A DNA stretch of 64,000 nucleotides from Lycorma delicatula (lineage: Eukaryota > Arthropoda > Insecta > Hemiptera > Fulgoridae): assembly GCF_047948215.1 (NCBI RefSeq), contig NC_134455.1, positions 155,602,575 to 155,666,574 of the forward strand, read 5' to 3'. Positions 25,316-36,709 of this stretch are shown piece by piece. Position 1 is the stretch's first letter; each line of letters begins with the position of its first letter. The position numbers and the translations under genes are program-made. The notes under the pieces are model-generated. The model saw only the letters and a program-made list of their open reading frames with translations. It was not told the DNA's origin and did no database searches.

Positions 25316-26381
25316 ATAAAACAATATATATAATAATATTATTAAATAAGTTAGCATATATATAAAACAACATATTCATAAATTATATATAAATTCATGT
25401 ACGTAATTTTTTCAACACAAAACTTGTGACTGCAAAAGCAACGTTTTTAAATTAAATTTGTACTGTAATTGTGCATTGTAGTAGTCTAAATTAGTATATA
25501 AAACTTTTTATATTAACTTTTTCGCCAGAACATTCCTTTATCCTATTTTGCAATTATGAAATTACTGATGCCTTTAATAATTCTCCATCAGATATAGTGG
25601 TAGCAATTCATAGACCTTTGTGCAAAAGGCTAACAATTTTAAATCAAAAAGTAAAAACTGTTCTCTTTAATACAGTAATAATTCATATTTTTATATTTAT
25701 AACCTACTTCAAAAAATGAGGAGGTTGTTCTCCTCCATCCGATTTTTATAGTTTTTTCAAACCTTATTATTATTTACCGAATGGACATCATTCGATGATC
25801 TGTTTTTTATTTTAAACGGGATTCTTCGTGGTCCTACGTACATTTTTGCCGGCGGATACAAGACTTTTTTACAAAAAAAATTATATTGTCTAAATGAAAA
25901 TACGTTTCAAAATTTTTTCCCGTCACATAAAATTTGAAAATCTTGCGCAGTTCTACGCAAGGAGGTTGACTTTTCCTTTCCGACACCCTAACGATTTCTC
26001 ATTCAGAAACACAGCGATTTTCAGATCACAACGCATTACATTCGTTCGATTAACGAGTAGACCCTACACGCAAACATCAAGTTTAAACTCACTCATCACT
26101 GTGACTCGCTGCATAAGCCCGTATTCAAAATACACCACTACATAGTCAACATAACCTCAAATTGAGATTAATCTTGCTATTGTCGACCTTAAATTTAAAA
26201 TAAATCAAAAACGACTCGATGATTCTTCAAAAAATTTTCACATTCACAACTTCAGACACAACACTATAGCATATCTAAATTTCAAGCAGTTGTGGAGATT
26301 TTCAAGCTACAAGTTTTATGTATATGTAGACTATGTATCAAATCTGGCTCCTTAAATGTAATGTTTATATATATATATATA

Positions 26382-26417
26382 TTATTCATATATATATATA
26401 TATATATATATGAATAA
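26382..26417. repeat. 36-bp palindrome with AT core
   Basis: The sequence ttattcat (26382-26389) is followed by an alternating AT core and then atgaataa (26410-26417), the exact reverse complement. It lies next to another TA tract (about 26366-26381). It could form a cruciform. Confidence 0.7.
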
Positions 26418-27132
26418 GGAAATACATTTTAGATGAATTGTACTTTCATACTCCTCATACCGCAAAACCTAAAGAAAATGAAGTTTCACCTTCATTCCCA
26501 CCGTGCAACCGAAAATAATACAGTCTTTTCTTCGAAAAGCTGTAAAACGAGATCCGCAAAATCCGGAGAGTTTTATACAAGATTGGCGACATTTTTTTAT
26601 TACTGTTCTTGTATTCATTAAAAAAATATGATACGGCACCTTTTTTTTATGTGATAGAATTTTTTACCCAACTTTTGACGATTTCTATCAAGATACAAAT
26701 ATGTCGTGATGATAAGAACGAATGCAATTTATACTTTCTGAAGTTGGTGCCAAATTAAGGGTCAGTAAGCGGAAGTTTGTAACTCTAAGTTTGTTTCGCA
26801 AGCTTTTGAATTTGTAAAGGTCAACATTTTCAGTGTTTATTTCACAACATTTTAAGTGTTATTTTTAACTACAGTTTTTTAAGACGATTTTATGATTTTT
26901 TTTACGTTCACTTTATTATTACGAAGTCATACAATAAATATTTTTCAGTTAAAATTTTAACTCTTTATTTGATGAGTTTGTAGCACGTGCAAACCGCTAT
27001 CGTTATATCCATATAAAACTGTGCAACACTGAGAATTGTGGTAAACCAACAGCGTTAATTAGTGGAGTCATGAACAAATTTAATGTTACTGTGTTTATAA
27101 AACTTAAATTTATCATTTTTTTAAATTTATTT

Positions 27133-27212
27133 TGAAATGAAACGAGTAGTACTAGATAGGGAATCTTGGAGAGCTGCATCAAACCAGTCAAATGACTGAA
27201 GACAAAAAAAAA
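27133..27212 (+). mobile_element. RTE 3'-end stub (about 80 bp)
   Basis: The sequence from TGAAATGAAACGA to CAGTCAAATGACTGAAGAC plus A9 matches, nearly base for base, the reverse complement of the last 70-80 bp of the RTE element at 10041-12785. Both end in the same GAAGAC plus A-run. It is a severely 5'-truncated insertion of the same family in opposite orientation. Confidence 0.85.
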
Positions 27213-27496
27213 TGTATTTTTTATATTACCTGTTTTATAACTAATTAAATCGGTGGTTTTCCTTACTATTTCATTACTCTCAAGAATATTATAAACATTA
27301 GATGATATCATTTGATGTGTTGTATCATCAATTTCTATTGAAATTTCATCAACTGATTATCATATTTTTTAAATTAGTTTTTTTTTTGTCCACGATTTAT
27401 GATCGTCAGTCAGCTTTTCTTTTACTTCACAATAAGAAAGTCTTACAAGTTGATTTTTTCTCTAGATTGATGTGACGTAGGGGTTGTGGTTTATTA

Positions 27497-27531
27497 ATTA
27501 ATAATGCTTTAAATAATAAAGCATTATTAAT
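27497..27531. repeat. 15-bp perfect inverted repeat
   Basis: The arms attaataatgcttta (27497-27511) and taaagcattattaat (27517-27531) flank a 5-nt loop, aataa. A third partial copy, aatgcttta, follows directly at 27532-27540. Confidence 0.75.
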
Positions 27532-27789
27532 AATGCTTTACTGATTAATTTTTACTAACACTTATTTTTGTATTTAGTAATAAGTTTTTATATTATAAAT
27601 AAGTACTGGCATTATTAATAACTATTAATAAATAATATACTTAATATTAAAAATTCAGAATATACATTGTAATAATGAATTACGTAAAATTACAGATTAA
27701 AATTATTCCTTTTTTTAATAAAGAAATCTACAACTTCTACACTAAACAAAGATTTTAAACATTCAAATTCAAAAGATAGAACAAATGTT

Positions 27790-28925
27790 TATATCAGTGA
27801 TCCTTTGCTCTCATGTCTGAGAGCTGGTGACACCAGATTCATATCCCGCTGACAATTTCCCGCCATAGCACACTGTTCTCTACTATTTGAATCAACGTGC
27901 CTAGCGTTTATCCAGTCGCCTCTTCAATTTAGTCAAGCCATCTTTTTGGGGGTCTTCCGCGTGATCTTCTGCCCTCGGCTCTTCCCTGTGTGACTAGCTT
28001 CGCAAGATTTTCGCCAGGCTTATGGACTATATGGCCAAAAAAGCGGAGGATGCGCTAGAAGCATATTGTGGACAACCGAATCTGTATACCCAGCTCGTTT
28101 ATTATCAAGTTGTAATCCTCTTTTCCGCCCACGCGACGCGGAGCATTCTTCTGTAGGCCCACATTTCGATTACATCAATTTTTATCCCGTCTTTCATTAT
28201 GATGTTCCAGTTCTCAGCCATCAGTGAATACTGGAAAGACTAGTAACTGAAGCATTCTCAGCTTTGTATTCCTCGTTACTTCCCTATCCTTCCAAATACG
28301 AGTTAGCAGTCAACTTCGTAAGCGCCTCCTTTTCTCAGATAATTCTTCTTCGTATTTCAGCCGACTAGCCCCCATCTACTGCGATTCAAAATATACGAAA
28401 CGATCCACGTTCGCGCATCATTGGTTGAAAAAACGTTAGCTCTGTCTACGATCGTAACTTTTGTTTTTCCAATTTTTAATTTCAGTCCTAGTGCCCCAAT
28501 TTCTTGTTTAATCCAGGATCTCCTACGTTTGAACTTCAGAGCCTACCAACAATTTCGTATCATCAGCAAACCTTAAGTTGGTTATATGCCGGCCTCGTAT
28601 TCGTATACCTCCGTTCCGGTTTTTCGGACTCTTTCGCGTGATGTATTCGCCGTAAATGTTGAATAAGATCGGAAACACAGTACATCTCTGTCGTACTCCT
28701 CTCGGCAAGTAAAAGGGCTCCGTTGTGTCATTTTCCAGTCTAACCACCGCTCTGTTATCTATCTTATCACCGCGCTCATAGGAACGCCTACCTCCATCAA
28801 TAATCGCCATAGAGCTTTCCACCTGACAGAATAGAAACCCTTGGTATAATTTAGGAAGCATATTACAAAAGTAGTGATAAACTCTCTGGCTTTTTTTAAC
28901 AGCTGCCAGAGAATTAAAAATCAGA
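27790..28925 (-). pseudogene. Decayed non-LTR reverse transcriptase (second RTE-like family)
   Basis: On the minus strand the fragment begins within the palm of a reverse transcriptase. Blocks are RAVVRLENDTTEP (near 28740), GVRQRCTVFPILFNIYGEYI (near 28690-28635, a degraded GVRQGC...SPILFNIY motif) and ITNLRFADDTKLL (near 28570, with the FADD catalytic box intact). Downstream, WAYRRMLRVAW (near 28155) and GHIVHKP, GRRSRGRPPKRWLD (near 27945) form the usual C-terminal segment. There are many stops and frameshifts, and the 5' part with the endonuclease is absent. It differs from the element at 10041-12785 and represents another family of the same broad group. Confidence 0.8.
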
Positions 28926-31253
28926 AAATCTCTTATCAGCAACCAGAAAATATAAAAATAATATTTAAAAGTAAATAAAATATTGAAATTGCTTTCTTTA
29001 ATACGTATAATATATCATTTATTTGTGAAAATATACTGAATAAGAATCAAAATTAAGATCATAATCTGGAGTTCAAAAAAAGTTTTAAACCTTTTAACGA
29101 AAGAAAAAAATCAGAAAGAACACCAAAAGAAATCTTCTTTAATTTTTTTTTAAGATTTTAAATTGTTCATCTCATACAACCGACAAAAAATAGAAAAAAA
29201 GAACATCAATGAGATGTTTAAGTCAGAAGGATATCATAGCGTCCGAAAATAGTATACCAAAAATATAAACACTGATAATAATTCTGTTAGTCAGATTTTA
29301 CATTATTAATCACCGAGCAAATAATAATATACGAAATAATTGTACAAAATTGGAAACAGTTTTCTCACACGACTGAAAACCGCTAATTGATTCATTAATA
29401 GATTGTAAAAAATTTCACATCATCTCTATAGGAATCGAATAAACAATCATTAATCATCAGTATTGAATAATACACAATATCCGGAACGAGGCAGGATACT
29501 GTAGCTGACCGCTGAGTATCCCTAATATTGGAACAATATATACATACGCATACACAAACGCATATGTTCAAAAATTCATTACCTCCAATAAATATTATTT
29601 TCTAACGTCATATTTGATTTCCGTAATATTAACAAGGGGTAAATAAATAAATGAAACAAATTAAATCCATTTTTGTTTTTCAAATTACATTAAATTACGA
29701 TCAATCGGCAATAAAAATGTACAATCAAGAAATAAGCAAATTCACCTTACTGATTTAAAATTAACTCTGAAGTTATAGGTTATGCGTAACTGCAATCATT
29801 AGTACAAAGGTTGGTTTGAACTGTTAAATCCAATTATCAGATTCTATGCAAAGAGTATTACAGATATATTTATAAAATAAATAATAATACTAATAAAAAA
29901 AGAAGTTAACTGATTATCTCCTTTCCTTAGCAGAGATATCGCTTAGAAAACAAGAAAAAAGTTGTTTTATTATGAAGCAGATTATGGTATTATAGAATTT
30001 ACAGTAAATATTACATCCAATAGTTAGGATAGATTTAGTTACAGATTAAATTGAAAATAATTCATCAATTATAAAAAAAATAAAAAAATATTTTTTTAAA
30101 AAAGTAACAAGCGACTTTATGAATACAAAAGACTAAAAAAATACTTTAAAATTTTCTATATTACTCATCAATGTTTAGACAGCATAAATACATAGACGCA
30201 CGACAGTTCTACCAGAAATAAGGTTGGCTAATAATATAGGAAGGAGATAGTGTATTGCGATAAGCGTGGTAGATAACAAAAAGGTAGTCGCCGATTCAGC
30301 ATCCTAACATCAGCCTCCGCGTCAACCGCACTTTCTAAACTTTCACGAATTATAAAAATGCTGACTTACAGAAGGGACCAAATTAAGTGCAAACTACCAA
30401 CAACAGTTTACGAATTCCTAATTTGGAACATACTTCAAAAAATAAAAATATTAATGAGCTAAAATAGTATAATGTTTAGATTTTAGTGAAGGTATTTTTA
30501 ACAGTCTATTTTATTTGAATTTTTACTTTCCATTCAAATGTAACTATAATACCTACTATAGGAGAAAGTATGGTGATCGTGTCAAAAATGGATTAACGGG
30601 TTAATGCAAATCGTTACGTTTTAGGTTCCAACTAACTCATCTAGACAAAAAAAAAAGTACTTATATGTACTTACGCACTTATGTACGTATGTTTGTCGCA
30701 CTCTTATTGGCCTTATATCTCAGGATTGATCAAACATTGATTGATTCTTCAAATTTGGCTCAAATATCTGTACGATATATGTAGGGCATTGATCATATTA
30801 ATCTTTTTTTCCAAACACGTTAATGGGTGAAGAATATCGCGAAAAAACTAATTTAGTTTTCCTCAAAGGAATTTTGGAGAAAACTTCATTAAAGCAAATT
30901 TGTTACCTACAATGCAAACATAAATATTCAAAAGTCAACCCCCAACCGTTTAAAATTGTAATATTTGTTTTTTGTTCTTTTGCTCTATCACTCTTAATAT
31001 TTTTTAGTTCAAATATTTTTTAATTTCATTCATCATATATAAATCTATCAAAATGTCTACTATTCTCTAAAATTATAAACCCAGGATCTTAAACACACAA
31101 AACTTTTTTTGGGCATTTATACGTTCTTATTTTAGCCTTTATGGAAGGAGGTGTTAGATTGGCAGAAAATTTTACTTAAGCAAATTTGTTAAGCTTAATC
31201 TACATAGGAATATATTTTTATAAAGGTTTTTGTTAAAATTTATTCTCGAAGTG
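28926..31253. other. AT-rich DNA, no supported gene
   Basis: No recognised gene. A slightly GC-richer stretch at 30280-30340 (plus) was read for exons, but no frame with matching splice sites and a known motif was found. The open frame at 30823-31023 is not recognisable. Confidence 0.45.
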
Positions 31254-31364
31254 TATATATATATATATGTATATATCTTACGTATATATGTATATCTTAT
31301 GTATATATACATATATACATAAGAGCCAAAAAGATGCGTATGCATCACGCATCTTTTTGGCTCT
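31254..31364. repeat. TA-rich palindrome followed by a perfect 18-bp hairpin
   Basis: After a (TA)n tract comes a palindrome at 31296-31323 with 11-bp arms (cttatgtatat / atatacataag). Its right end abuts a perfect inverted repeat: agagccaaaaagatgcgt at 31322-31339 and its exact reverse complement at 31347-31364, with a 7-nt loop (atgcatc). The hairpin arms are not simple sequence, unlike most inverted repeats in this window. Confidence 0.85.
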
Positions 31365-33480
31365 AACTCTTTTAATTTTTATTATTAGTAACCGAGAGAG
31401 TCCTCCAATACTTTGTCAGCTTTCTTAATTTATTTAAAATTTTGATAAGCATAAAAATGTTGCGCAAATGAAAAACTCACCTAAAAGAAACGCACATGCC
31501 AGAAATATGTATCTTAATAAAAATAAGAAAAGAAACACAGAGAATAGATGTGAAAAGATTTCTATCTTGAGTTACTGAAGTTATTTGGAATGCGGGAATA
31601 TGTATCAATTTTTACCCTAATTTTTCCAACTCAAATTCAAGTAAAAATTTAAATATCAGAATTAAACAAATCATATATCATTATCATATAATAATGAATA
31701 CTAAGCGATGAAAAGATATAAAATACAAAAATAAAATAAAAGAATAAAAAAAAATTAAAATAGATGAAACGTTTTTAATTTTATTCCGGCAAAATGTTAC
31801 TTCGTCCTGCAAACGAAATAACATTTGATAAACCATCCTTTAAAGTTATCTTTTCCATTCGGAACGAAGAATAGGGACTCAACGCTCCTATCAGCAAAAT
31901 ACTTATATGATTTACTGGATGAAGATGCACGCAACAGAAAAAGGTTCAAGCAATAAAAACTATTGTAAATAGAATTTTAAACCGTCATTCACGGATACTT
32001 TTCGAAATTTTAAATGAGATATTCTTTCTCCATCTGGCGAGAACGATTACTTCTTGAGTTACTGACTTTAGCTGTTTTTAAAATAAGACTTTTGTCGAAG
32101 TTTTGATTGTAAAAGATTTCAAGAGATATATACTAAAGCAAATAACATTTAAGAAAAAAAATGTTTGTACAAAACGTTCTGAATTTGGTTTAGGAGTCTC
32201 TTCCAAGAAAAAGAAAATTAACTCGCGTTATCGTCTTAATTTAACACATGAATTCTAACAATTTTCTTTAACACCCATATAAACTAATTTTTGTTTACCT
32301 ACGAACCTTGTTTTCTCTGTAAAAGATTTTGGAAAACAAATTTTAGCCGACTGTGTATAGTTGTACAGCCAGTATAAAAATCTATGGAAATAAAATTTAA
32401 ACAGACTGTATTATATACCGACAAAGAAATTATATTAAAAATCATAATTTTTACATCTTTTAATGTAATCTACAAAAAATTGTATCTCATCAGTATAATG
32501 AAAAGTATTTTTTTCAAATAACTTCAAAAGAACGATGAACAAAAAGATCTTAAAGCTTTTAGTACACAAAAACTGTTTAGTGGATACATTTTATTCCGTA
32601 TTACTTCGAAAAAGGTTAGCATTTAAAAAGGAAAATTACAGCTGCAGGATGGAAATGAAAGCAACCTTTTTTAATAAAACTTACAACAAAATGAAATGAG
32701 AATCTATTTTATTTTAACAAACTGGCATCGACGAAGATAGAAGGACGGTTAACTACCGACATGCTAATGACTCATTACAAGTGAAAGACCTAGTGTAACA
32801 TACGTAACATCAACACTTCACTCTTCTAATGTACACAAACATACAACAATCTCAATGCAGAACTGCATTTCAGTAAATTAAAATACGAAATATGAAACGG
32901 TTATGTGAAAAAGATTTTTTTTTTTAATTTGTTTTAGTAGACCGCAAATAAATTAAACCTTTAACTCTGTTAAGCTATATTTGTGTGAAAATAGGCCAAC
33001 TTATCTTCAGCCAGCATTTACTAATACCGCATAAATTTAATTTTTTTTTTAAATTCAAAAATAATAGTTAAACGAATTCAACACTGAAATATAAAATAGA
33101 CCTACGCTTAAGGCTTACTTTATGGAATTGGATCCATTCGTTAAAATCATAGCAGCCGTGACCTACTTTAGAAAATAGATGCCGATTGTATCAAATGGCA
33201 AAAAGTAAAAATTTTAAATATTTTCTGTAATAAAACTAAAAAATAAAGAAAAATTGAATATTATCGCAGCACTAACCGTTGATGTATCCCAGTGTTTACT
33301 GGTTTTAATCACTCTCTGGTTAAGATCACTTTGAATAATTTTAAAAAACAACTGTTCTGTGAACCTTGAAGCAGGTAAGGTCGATGGAAAAAAGAATTTG
33401 TCACACGTTAGGCTTCGAAGAAAAAAATGGGGGAACTAAATGATTACATATATTTTAACATTCTTTTAGTTCATTATCTA
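31365..33480. other. AT-rich DNA, no gene seen
   Basis: No gene, RNA gene or clear repeat recognised on either strand. Confidence 0.5.
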
Positions 33481-33499
33481 ATAATTTAACAAAAAAATA

Positions 33500-34190
33500 C
33501 GTCACCATGATGCTTGACATGAAAATAAATGTGGATGAAAAAACTTATGAAGTGAATGACAGAGAAGATATGGATGTTGTAACAGCAAAAGGAAAAATTG
33601 AACAAGCAAAAATTGGACCGTACTAACTCAATACGAGATGAGTAAAGAAAAGATGAGAATTACAAAGGAAAAGGAAGCCGTCATTTAGAAAGAAAAATCT
33701 ATTCTGTAGCAACATGGATCTGAACCTGAGGAAGAGATTGATAAAATGCTATGTTTGGAGTATACTTTTGTACGGCAGTGAAACACTGTGACATGAGAAA
33801 AAGGAAAAAGAAAAGTTCGAGGATTTTGAGATGTGAATCTGGAGGAGGATGGAGAAGATAATTTGGGTGGACAGAATAAGTAACATAGAAATATTTAGAA
33901 GAATAAATGAAAATAGGACAATATTGACGACTATCACAAGGAGAAAAGGAAACTTGATCGGGCATGTAATTAGGGGAAACGGAATAATAAATGGAGTTCT
34001 TGAAGGCTCCATTGAAGGTGAAAAAAGAAGAGGAAGGAAAAGACTGAAGTAAATAGATGACATAAAAGGTAGGGAAGGTTATATCAGAGACAAAAAGGAA
34101 AACATAGGACAGAAACAGATGGAGACAACAATGGTGTCAAGGACCTGCCAACAGGCAGAATACCATACGAAGATGACGATTTACAATAAT
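33500..34190 (+). pseudogene. C-terminal relic of a non-LTR reverse transcriptase
   Basis: The plus-strand frame pieces read NMDLNLRKRLIKCYVWSILL, then YGSETL (33712-33790), FEDFEM, RRMEKIIWVDRISN (33845-33890), and RKGNLIGHVIRGNGIINGVL then GRKRLK (33940-34050). These are the blocks after the reverse transcriptase palm in RTE-like elements; compare YVWSVALHGSETW and HILRHPGIVALILEGQVEG in the copy at 10041-12785. Stops separate the pieces. The palm, fingers and endonuclease are absent. It is a 5'-truncated, old insertion. Confidence 0.75.
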
Positions 34191-35645
34191 GAAATAATTT
34201 TTTTTTTCAACAAAAATTAAATATAACTGAATAAATTTTATAAAAAACATTTCATAATCATTTTTCTCTTATATCAAGTGACGAAGAACTTGTAGTGAAG
34301 AAACCAGTACTGTCTAATTATAACTGATAAAAAAATTGTTCAATACCACTCACTAAAATTAAACATTTTTAAATAAAATAGGTAAATTTTATGAAAAAAT
34401 TAAACAAAAATAAATTTGAATAAAATTAAGTTATTACTTACGTATGACACAACAGAGTATTCATACCGCAAGAAAACAAATTAATCTTACAAACATGAAA
34501 AGCAGTGATTAATGCAAAAACAATAAAGCAGGATAGAGAACAGACTTTATACGTAATTTGCTGTATGCCAAATATAAAAAAATCAGTTTAAAACACGCAT
34601 CATCTACACCCTACGCAATATTTGTGGTCTGATTTCCACAACCCTTTACCAATTTCCAGTATACAATAACCTTAAAATGCGAAAAGGTTATTCAAAACAA
34701 TATTTACAACTTTAAAAATAAAAAAAAACTACGAGAGTTTTTATACATTTTATAGAATACAATATACTTATTTAAATAAATACAAAAAGAATACTCAATA
34801 CAACCATATTATATACAGCCTTGAATCAATTCCTAGAAAGCAGTAATAATAAATTAACCACATATTCAATATTTACTGATAATATATGAATAATACTTTT
34901 TATTTTATGCTTTTATATTTTGAAAAATATTTAAAGTAAACTACTACAACGCACACTGTAATAATTACTCTTGAATTATTTTACTTCCTTCTCATCTATA
35001 ATTATAAAACCATAATTTATCGATTGATATACTTGTATTTCGGTTCCAGCTAACGAATAGTTTAATTAACATTATTAATTTTTAGTTTAATACAGTCTGT
35101 TACATAAGTTCTTACAATAAATTGACATTTGAAACGATTCATTTATTAATATTTAATAAATAAAAACTTAACAACTTGCAATAATTGCAATAATAATTTT
35201 TTTTTTTTTATAAGAAGTAACATCATTGGACATGACATGGTTACTTATGATTTCAATGATCTATATAACTGCAGAAGGAAAATAAGACGCAATAAGTTAA
35301 TATCTTTTATTAATTTTAAAATGCGTGTGTTGGTTTTCATAACTGTACTGACTAAAGCAGTAAAACCCGCTAAATTTTTTGAAATCGATTACAGATAGAA
35401 AATTAAAATTCCTCGAAAACATGATCCAAGTGAATACAAAAAACCAAAATAAATAAACTTTTAAAAACTTTCGGAAATTAATAAACCAAACAGAATGTAT
35501 AAAGTAGAGGAAAAAGCAACTTCAAAAGCTAAGGATAAAGAGGACTGTTGGGATAAATAAAATTTAGAGAAATAAATTATAATGTAAAGGTTCTTGCAGA
35601 GGAAGGAAAAAAACACACCAGAAGAAAATGGAAAAAAGAAGAATA
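34191..35645. other. AT-rich DNA, no gene seen
   Basis: No gene recognised. T-run of 12 near 35199-35210. AT-rich throughout. Confidence 0.5.
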
Positions 35646-35649
35646 ACCG

Positions 35650-36340
35650 AAAATAAAGAGCCGCAGTGGAACTAATTTCAACACAAACATTGGAGGCCTT
35701 CAACACCTACCTCTTACAAGAGCGGATACCCAGGGACTGGAAGGTGGCGAGGATGGTGTTGCTGAGGAAAGAGGGTAGGTTGCTCGACGATCCCTCTGCA
35801 TATAGGCCAATATATCTGCTCGGCAGTATCGCAAAGCTGGTTGAGCGCATGTTGGTCGGTAGGTTGCAGGGGGAGCTGCTGGAGAAAGGCGGACTTAGCA
35901 ACAATTTGGTTTTAGGTCTGAACTTTCTGCGGTGGATGCCATCCAGTCTGATGACAACAGCCGATAGTGTTGGTTGCCGCAGTACGCATCGGAAACTGAA
36001 ACTTGCGGTACTGAAAATTGACCTGAAGAACGAATTTAACAGTTTGCAATGGGGCTTGAGGAATTGAAGAGGAGGGACTTCCGCCCCTTACCTGAGACGG
36101 ATGGTTCAGGAATACCTTTCAGATAGGGCGGTGGTAGGCACCTGCGAGAACAGCGACCGTGAGATTAAAATGACCAGAGAAGTTCCACAGAGTTCAGGCG
36201 ATGTTCAAGGCGGGGAAGGTAGTCAGGGCACTGTCCGGTATCCTTATCAACACAGTCGGCCCAAGATACTTTAAGAGGAGACTACACGCACACGCGGTGC
36301 ACTCTGTCATCCTGTACGCGGATGACGGATGACTTGTTTG
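35650..36340 (+). pseudogene. R1-type non-LTR reverse transcriptase fragment, internally deleted
   Basis: The open stretch 35666-36067 contains RIPRDWKVARMVLLRKEGR, SAYRPIYLLGSIAKLVERML and LAVLKIDLKNEFNSLQWGL, which correspond to fingers and palm motifs of R1/TRAS-type reverse transcriptases. After a frame change, YLRRMVQEYLSDR and a degraded GVPQ region (TREVPQ, near 36180) follow. The sequence then jumps to FKAGKVVRALSGILINTVGP and RRLHAHAVHSVILYA (36210-36325), blocks that normally lie well downstream of the YADD box. The reverse transcriptase core between them is missing. The fragment is GC-rich relative to its AT-rich flanks. Confidence 0.75.
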
Positions 36341-36709
36341 TCTCTGAGACCGTTTTATAATACCATAAAACGTTAAAGAGTGAAGTATCGTACACGTAAT
36401 CGCTGAAGGAAATGAATGATGTTGACGTCAGGATAAAATCGTATCAGAAGTGAAAGTTTGGGAACCTCCAGTACATCTTTTTTTCACTTCCTACCTATTG
36501 AAACATAGCAGCGGATATTTTGAAACTAAAAATTTTATTTAAAGAAATCAATACACAATCTTCACGCATTGACGATTTTACTGACATTGTTAATCTAACA
36601 TAAACTAAAATTCGCTCAGTTAACTAATAGACAGAGATCTCAAAAGCTTGTTCTTTATATTTGCATAAGATCTCTTAATGTCTCATTTCTGTACTGCTAT
36701 ATAAATATA
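36341..36709. other. AT-rich spacer
   Basis: Short stretch between the R1-type fragment and the Helitron-like element. An 8-bp inverted repeat (cgttttat / ataaaacg) lies near 36351-36372. No gene seen. Confidence 0.45.

Larger units (their letters stand above)
24814..27132. other. AT-rich DNA with TA microsatellites
   Basis: No recognised gene. It includes an (AT)n tract of about 24 units at 25264-25312 and a 36-bp palindrome at 26382-26417. The GC-richer patch at 25790-26150 contains an open stretch (25894-26145) with no known motif and is probably an old repeat. Confidence 0.45.

Noticed and set aside
25894..26145. Plus-strand frame of 83 codons in a GC-richer patch
   Set aside because: No known motif and no splice context. 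The patch may be an old repeat, but I could not show it.
30280..30360. GC-richer stretch considered as a host exon
   Set aside because: No frame had both splice sites and a recognisable peptide.
36300..36340. YADD reverse transcriptase catalytic box at the end of the R1-type fragment
   Set aside because: The preceding block (AVHSVILYA) belongs well downstream of the palm, so this is not positioned as the true catalytic box. It is reported only as an oddity.
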